Of a DNA stretch of 38,278 nt, positions 34,456 to 38,278 are shown in pieces. This stretch comes from Clostridia bacterium (GTDB lineage Bacteria; Bacillota; Clostridia; SK-Y3), in assembly GCA_007117465.1 (NCBI GenBank), contig SKGK01000211.1:1-38278 (forward strand), read 5' to 3'. Each line of letters begins with the position of its first letter. Positions within the stretch are counted from its first letter, which is position 1. The position numbers and the translations under genes are program-made. The notes beneath the pieces were generated by a model. That model was not told the origin of the DNA. It made no database searches and saw nothing but the letters and a program-made list of their open reading frames with translations.

Positions 34456-37018
34456 CTGCTTTGATAATCCAACAATATTTTTCACATGCCTGTACAATTT
34501 CAAGATCAAATTGTTTTCCAGCACAACTTTTCAATTCTTCAATCGCTTCTTGATGAGTAAAAGTCTTTTTATATGGTCTGTCTGCCGTCATTGCCTCATA
34601 AGCGTCCGCTACTGTTAATATTCTAGCAATTCGAGGAATATCTTCACCTGAAATACCTCTTGGATAGCCTTTTCCATCCCATCTTTCATGATGAGATAAC
34701 ACATACTCTGCCAATTTTGTGTAAACATCAGCAGATTTTAAAATATGATAACTTATTTCTGGATGTCTTTTGATTTCTTCATATTCAGCTTTTGTTAGTT
34801 TTCCTGGTTTGTTTAATATGTCGTTACTAATAGCAATCTTTCCTATATCATGCATTAATCCTACTATTTCTAGTTCGTTCAGTACTTCATCGTCCAATTT
34901 CATTGCTTTACCTATCTTGCGACAAATTTTACTCACTCTTTCAGAATGAATCTTCTCACGGGCGTTTGCTTCATGGAGTGTATGCATGATCACTTTTATA
35001 GTTTGATTTCGCATGCTTTGACTCTCTGTTATTTTTTTTCTGTACATAAAATCTTCTGCTTTAGAAAATATTTCTTTTATGTCCTGTTCAATGGTTTCCT
35101 TGGTTTCCCATCCAATAGAAACCGATACAATTATATTGTCTATTTTTTCTCGTCCAATTGCTTTATATATTCTCTTGACAATTAGCTCTGCCTCTTCGCG
35201 CCTTGTCTTAGGCAATAAAATTATAAATTCATCTCCACCAACACGAGAAATGATGTCATCGACCCTGCATTCATTTTTTAATACTTCAGATACTCTTTTA
35301 AGTAGCATATCTCCCGCCTTATGACCAAAAGCGTCATTTGTAAGCTTTAAGCCATTAACATCCAACATTGCAATAGTAAATGGTAAGTGTCTTTCAATAT
35401 CAAGCCTTTTTAATTCTTCTTGAAAAAAATGCCTATTGTAAAGGCCTGTTAGTTGATCATGATAACTAAGGTATTGGATTTTTTCTTGCTTCTCTTTCTT
35501 CTCTGTGCAATCTCTAAATACAACTACAACACCAATTATATTGCCCTTATCATCTCTTATTGGAGCTGCACTATCTTCTATTGGAACTTCTTCATGGTTC
35601 TTTTTAATTAGCACTGTATGATTTTCTAGCTCTATAATTTCTTCTGTCTCCAAAACTTTTTCAACAGGATTAAAACATTTTTTTCTTGTGTATTCATTGA
35701 CAATTTTGAAAATCTCTTGAAAGGGCAGACCCCTAGCATCAGTTAGACTCCATCCAGTAAGTTTCTCTGCAACACTATTCATAATATCTATATTTCCCTT
35801 AACATCTGTCGAAATAACTCCATCTCCAATCGAATGGAGAGTCGTCTTAAATAAATTTCTTTCTTCAAGAATGATCTTTTCTAACTCTTTTATTTTAGTT
35901 ATGTTAATATGACAACCAACCATTCTTAATGGCTTATCATCATTCCATTCAATCACACGACCAGAACAAATAACCCATACTGTCGATCCATTTTTATGAT
36001 GATATCTTGCCTCATTATAAAACGGAATTTCTCCCTTTGAAGAAATATGTTTTTCAAATTGCTCAAGTACTAAAGGAAAATCTTCTTTAAATATTATCCT
36101 TTGCCACGATTCTGGTGAGTTTTCAAGTTCATCATCACTATATCCAAACATCGACTTAAATGACGGACTGAGATACTCATAATTTTTTTCTAAATCCCAA
36201 TCCCAGTATCCAGAAAGGGTATCTTCTAGAATGGTTTCAAGAATTATCTTTTCTCTTTCAATTTGTTCTTGGGCTTTTTTTTCAATAGTCACATCTGTAA
36301 ATATTGTCACAAAATGATTTGGTAACGGACTATAAACATTTACATTAAAATACTTATCTAACTCTACAGAATAATTAGAAAAAGTCATATTTTTACCATT
36401 TATAGCAACATCACCGTAGGAATCAATCCAATACTTTTCTGTATTTGGAAATACTTCTTTTACAGTTTTATTCTTAATTTCATTAATTTTTAAACCCGTA
36501 ATCTTTTCAAATGCGAAGTTTGCCTCTAAAAAGCGATAATCTATAGGTAATCCGTTTTTGTCTAATATTATTTCATGAAGTGCAAAACCTTCATTCATAT
36601 TATCAAAAAGGCTTTTAAACTTACTTTTATTATACTGTTCATTCTTCTTAATCCTATTTGTAATACTTAAAAGTATAAAAAGACCGACAATAATTATTCC
36701 TAAAAAGCTAATCACCATGATTTTATTGTTTTTTACTTCCTTTTCTGTTTCTTTTTTTATTTCTTTTTCACCTAATATATTGATTTCACTAATTTTCATC
36801 CTGATAAGTTCATCTCTAGAATATCCATAGAACTCTCTTGCAGTTTTATTTGCATCTAAGATATCTCCATTTGAAGAATCAATAAGCAACATAACAGATT
36901 TATTGCTATCAAATATCTCATCTGAATTATAATTCATCTCTATATTTGCAAATGCAGAATTCATATTTAAAAATAAGATTGTTATGAGTATTAAAAATGT
37001 ATTATTGCGTCTTTTCAT
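34448..37018 (-). CDS. Membrane PAS-GGDEF-HD-GYP sensor enzyme for c-di-GMP
   Basis: About 856 residues. An N-terminal signal or anchor helix (TFLILITILFLNMNSAFA) is followed by a short outer PAS-like segment (VMLLIDSSNGDILDANKTAR) and a second membrane helix (VISFLGIIIVGLFILLSI). Three cytoplasmic PAS domains come next. A GGDEF diguanylate cyclase domain has intact RVGGDEF, with the inhibitory RxxD (RVDD) five residues before it. The C-terminal HD-GYP phosphodiesterase has HDIGK and HHERWDGKGYPRG. Both catalytic sites look intact, so the protein could make and break c-di-GMP. The start is the ATG at 37018 with GGGGAG upstream. It is single, downstream of another GGDEF gene and upstream of the surface-protein operon. 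Confidence 0.93.
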   Translation of the reverse strand: MKRRNNTFLILITILFLNMNSAFANIEMNYNSDEIFDSNKSVMLLIDSSNGDILDANKTAREFYGYSRDELIRMKISEINILGEKEIKKETEKEVKNNKIMVISFLGIIIVGLFILLSITNRIKKNEQYNKSKFKSLFDNMNEGFALHEIILDKNGLPIDYRFLEANFAFEKITGLKINEIKNKTVKEVFPNTEKYWIDSYGDVAINGKNMTFSNYSVELDKYFNVNVYSPLPNHFVTIFTDVTIEKKAQEQIEREKIILETILEDTLSGYWDWDLEKNYEYLSPSFKSMFGYSDDELENSPESWQRIIFKEDFPLVLEQFEKHISSKGEIPFYNEARYHHKNGSTVWVICSGRVIEWNDDKPLRMVGCHINITKIKELEKIILEERNLFKTTLHSIGDGVISTDVKGNIDIMNSVAEKLTGWSLTDARGLPFQEIFKIVNEYTRKKCFNPVEKVLETEEIIELENHTVLIKKNHEEVPIEDSAAPIRDDKGNIIGVVVVFRDCTEKKEKQEKIQYLSYHDQLTGLYNRHFFQEELKRLDIERHLPFTIAMLDVNGLKLTNDAFGHKAGDMLLKRVSEVLKNECRVDDIISRVGGDEFIILLPKTRREEAELIVKRIYKAIGREKIDNIIVSVSIGWETKETIEQDIKEIFSKAEDFMYRKKITESQSMRNQTIKVIMHTLHEANAREKIHSERVSKICRKIGKAMKLDDEVLNELEIVGLMHDIGKIAISNDILNKPGKLTKAEYEEIKRHPEISYHILKSADVYTKLAEYVLSHHERWDGKGYPRGISGEDIPRIARILTVADAYEAMTADRPYKKTFTHQEAIEELKSCAGKQFDLEIVQACEKYCWIIKAEV

Positions 37019-37033
37019 GTGCAATCTCCCCAC

Positions 37034-37418
37034 TAACCTGATTATTAATATGTACCCAATTTTATTAATTTGCTGACTTTAAACCGGAAATCTAGATATG
37101 AAATGTTTTCACAGATTTTCTGTTTCATTACTATTTTATACCCAAAATCTGCGTTAGTAAATATCCAAAAACCTCAAACTATTGATAAATAAGGTTTACA
37201 AAGCATTCAACCTTTCAACTAATATGTCTTTTTCAGAAGTTTTGACCTTTCTTAATTATACCCTACTTTCCATAACATTTCAACGATTATTTTCCGACAC
37301 CACTCGACAAATTTTCCGCAAAAAGTTATGACTTAGCTATCTAGTCGAGAAACTTCACCAAATTTGCGACACTTTTTTTGCGTATGCAATACACTTATAG
37401 AATATATAGTTTTAGGAT
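37034..37418. other. Intergenic region between the two GGDEF genes
   Basis: AT-rich, with no open frame of coding character, no strong hairpin and no recognised riboswitch. I could not place a convincing promoter for the downstream gene. Two near matches to the Spo0A box lie at 37292-37299 and 37303-37311 but are weak. Confidence 0.4.
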
Positions 37419-38278
37419 TTAAACGCTAACCTCATTGAATCCGCCTTTTCCATTTCTTTTAATTTCATACATTGTAGAATCTGCATTTTTTAATAATGTT
37501 TCACTATCTTTGCCGTTTTCAGGATATATTGCTACACCAATAGAAGAATTGACACTACACTCAATATTATCTATATGCATATCTTCCTGTAGCGCTTTAT
37601 GAATTTTCTTAACAAGATTATCTACACTTTTTTTATCTTCGATATTGCGAATAATAATCGTGAATTCATCTCCACCCATTCGTGCCACAGTATCTGATTT
37701 TCGAATGCACTGTAACAACCTATTACCAACTGTAATTAAGACTTCATCTCCAACTACATGTCCATATCTGTCATTAATATCCTTAAACCCGTCTAAATCG
37801 ATAAAAAGCAGTGCAAACTGGCTTTTACCTCTTTCTTTTTCTATTACCATTCTCTCTAATCTTTCAAAAAACAATCTTCTATTGGGTAGTCCAGTTAATT
37901 TATCGTAATTAGCATATTTTTCTAATTCTTTTTCTAGTTTTTTACGTTCCGTAATGTCTGTCGCTGAACCTACAATATGAGATATGCTGTCTCCTTCCAT
38001 AATAGGTGTTAATGTTGTTAACCATGTACGCTCTCCTCCAGGCAAACTAAGTTCTTCTTCATATGTAATGCTTTTTCTGCCACCAACGCATTTTTGATAA
38101 TTTCTTCCAACAAAATCCCCCATCTCTTTGCCTAGCAATTCTTGAGGAGTTTTATTAATTATTTGCTCAAGAAGTATACCTGTTTTGTTTTGATGAGCAA
38201 TATTATTTCGAACATAACGAAATTCGCCATTTTTAAAGACTTTTATTAGGAACATAGCATCCTGCGTACCATTAAATG
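37419..38278 (-). CDS. PAS-GGDEF diguanylate cyclase, N-terminus beyond the window
   Basis: The frame is open to the right edge: codons upstream of the first ATG (38255) give FNGTQDA, which continues into MFLIKVFKNGEFRYVRNN, a normal PAS beginning, so the real start lies outside. The visible 286 residues hold one PAS domain with its ITERKKLEKELE linker. A full GGDEF domain follows (YDKLTGLPNRRLFFERLE, LLFIDLDGFKDINDRYGH, RMGGDEFTII), with the RxxD inhibitory site (RKSD). Both active-site and product-inhibition residues are intact. It makes c-di-GMP from two GTP. No EAL or HD-GYP domain follows, as the protein ends 45 residues after the SVNSSIGVAIYPE block. Confidence 0.92.
   Translation of the reverse strand, partial: FNGTQDAMFLIKVFKNGEFRYVRNNIAHQNKTGILLEQIINKTPQELLGKEMGDFVGRNYQKCVGGRKSITYEEELSLPGGERTWLTTLTPIMEGDSISHIVGSATDITERKKLEKELEKYANYDKLTGLPNRRLFFERLERMVIEKERGKSQFALLFIDLDGFKDINDRYGHVVGDEVLITVGNRLLQCIRKSDTVARMGGDEFTIIIRNIEDKKSVDNLVKKIHKALQEDMHIDNIECSVNSSIGVAIYPENGKDSETLLKNADSTMYEIKRNGKGGFNEVSV

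Noticed and set aside
37290-37312. Tandem Spo0A boxes between the GGDEF genes
   Set aside because: TGTCGGAA and TTTGTCGAG each differ by one base from the consensus; matches this weak are expected by chance in such DNA.

Overview
This window looks like chromosomal DNA from a low-GC, spore-forming, S-layer-bearing clostridium, probably Lachnospirales-like. The evidence is AT-rich DNA with strong GGAGG-type ribosome sites and several TTG/GTG starts, a SigH sporulation sigma factor, YwmB next to murA, an ECF vitamin-transport module, Rho with a long charged insert, DUF1385 and CvpA proteins, and secreted SLH-domain proteins. The genus cannot be fixed from sequence alone. Almost every gene is on the minus strand. 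The exceptions are two plus-strand genes, an alpha-oxoamine synthase and an ApgM-like enzyme, at 5.5-8.1 kb.

Layout. 1-750 is a scar: an N-terminally truncated TnpB (IS200/IS605) fragment, then the 3' part of an amino-acid ABC ATPase fused by an internal deletion to the first ~57 codons of its substrate-binding lipoprotein. 750-1080 is non-coding and holds a dense cluster of DnaA boxes. 1.1-5.1 kb carries a double zinc-ribbon protein, a degenerate tRNA-like sequence, sigH with a consensus promoter, rlmB, homoserine dehydrogenase and an ACT/HTH-like protein. The hom operon promoter lies inside a dyad. 5.5-8.1 kb has the two plus-strand genes; the ApgM-like protein is probably the alternative homoserine kinase. 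8.1-12.2 kb has prmC, a DUF1385 membrane protein, rpmE and rho. 12.6-16.5 kb is a branched-chain amino acid operon (nitroreductase, ilvD, ilvB). 16.7-19.6 kb has cvpA, a DUF5711 beta-propeller protein and truA. 19.6-24.5 kb has ecfT, ecfA2, ecfA1, murA and ywmB. 24.7-34.1 kb is an operon of three secreted SLH proteins, two of them very large with fibronectin type III repeats. 34.4-38.3 kb has two membrane-sensing or cytosolic c-di-GMP enzymes, the second running off the right edge.

How it fits together. Most of the window is housekeeping, with clear sigma-A promoters for sigH, hom, DUF1385, rpmE, rho and truA, and U-tailed terminators after the zinc-ribbon gene, rpmE and ilvB. The accessory interest lies at the two ends. 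On the left are the deletion/transposon scar and the DnaA-box cluster. On the right is the FN3-SLH surface system beside c-di-GMP genes, with an upstream 23-codon ORF, a 47-bp repeat shared with the rho leader region, nested inverted repeats, and an unnamed domain shared by the two giant proteins. No CRISPR array, rRNA or intact insertion sequence was seen.
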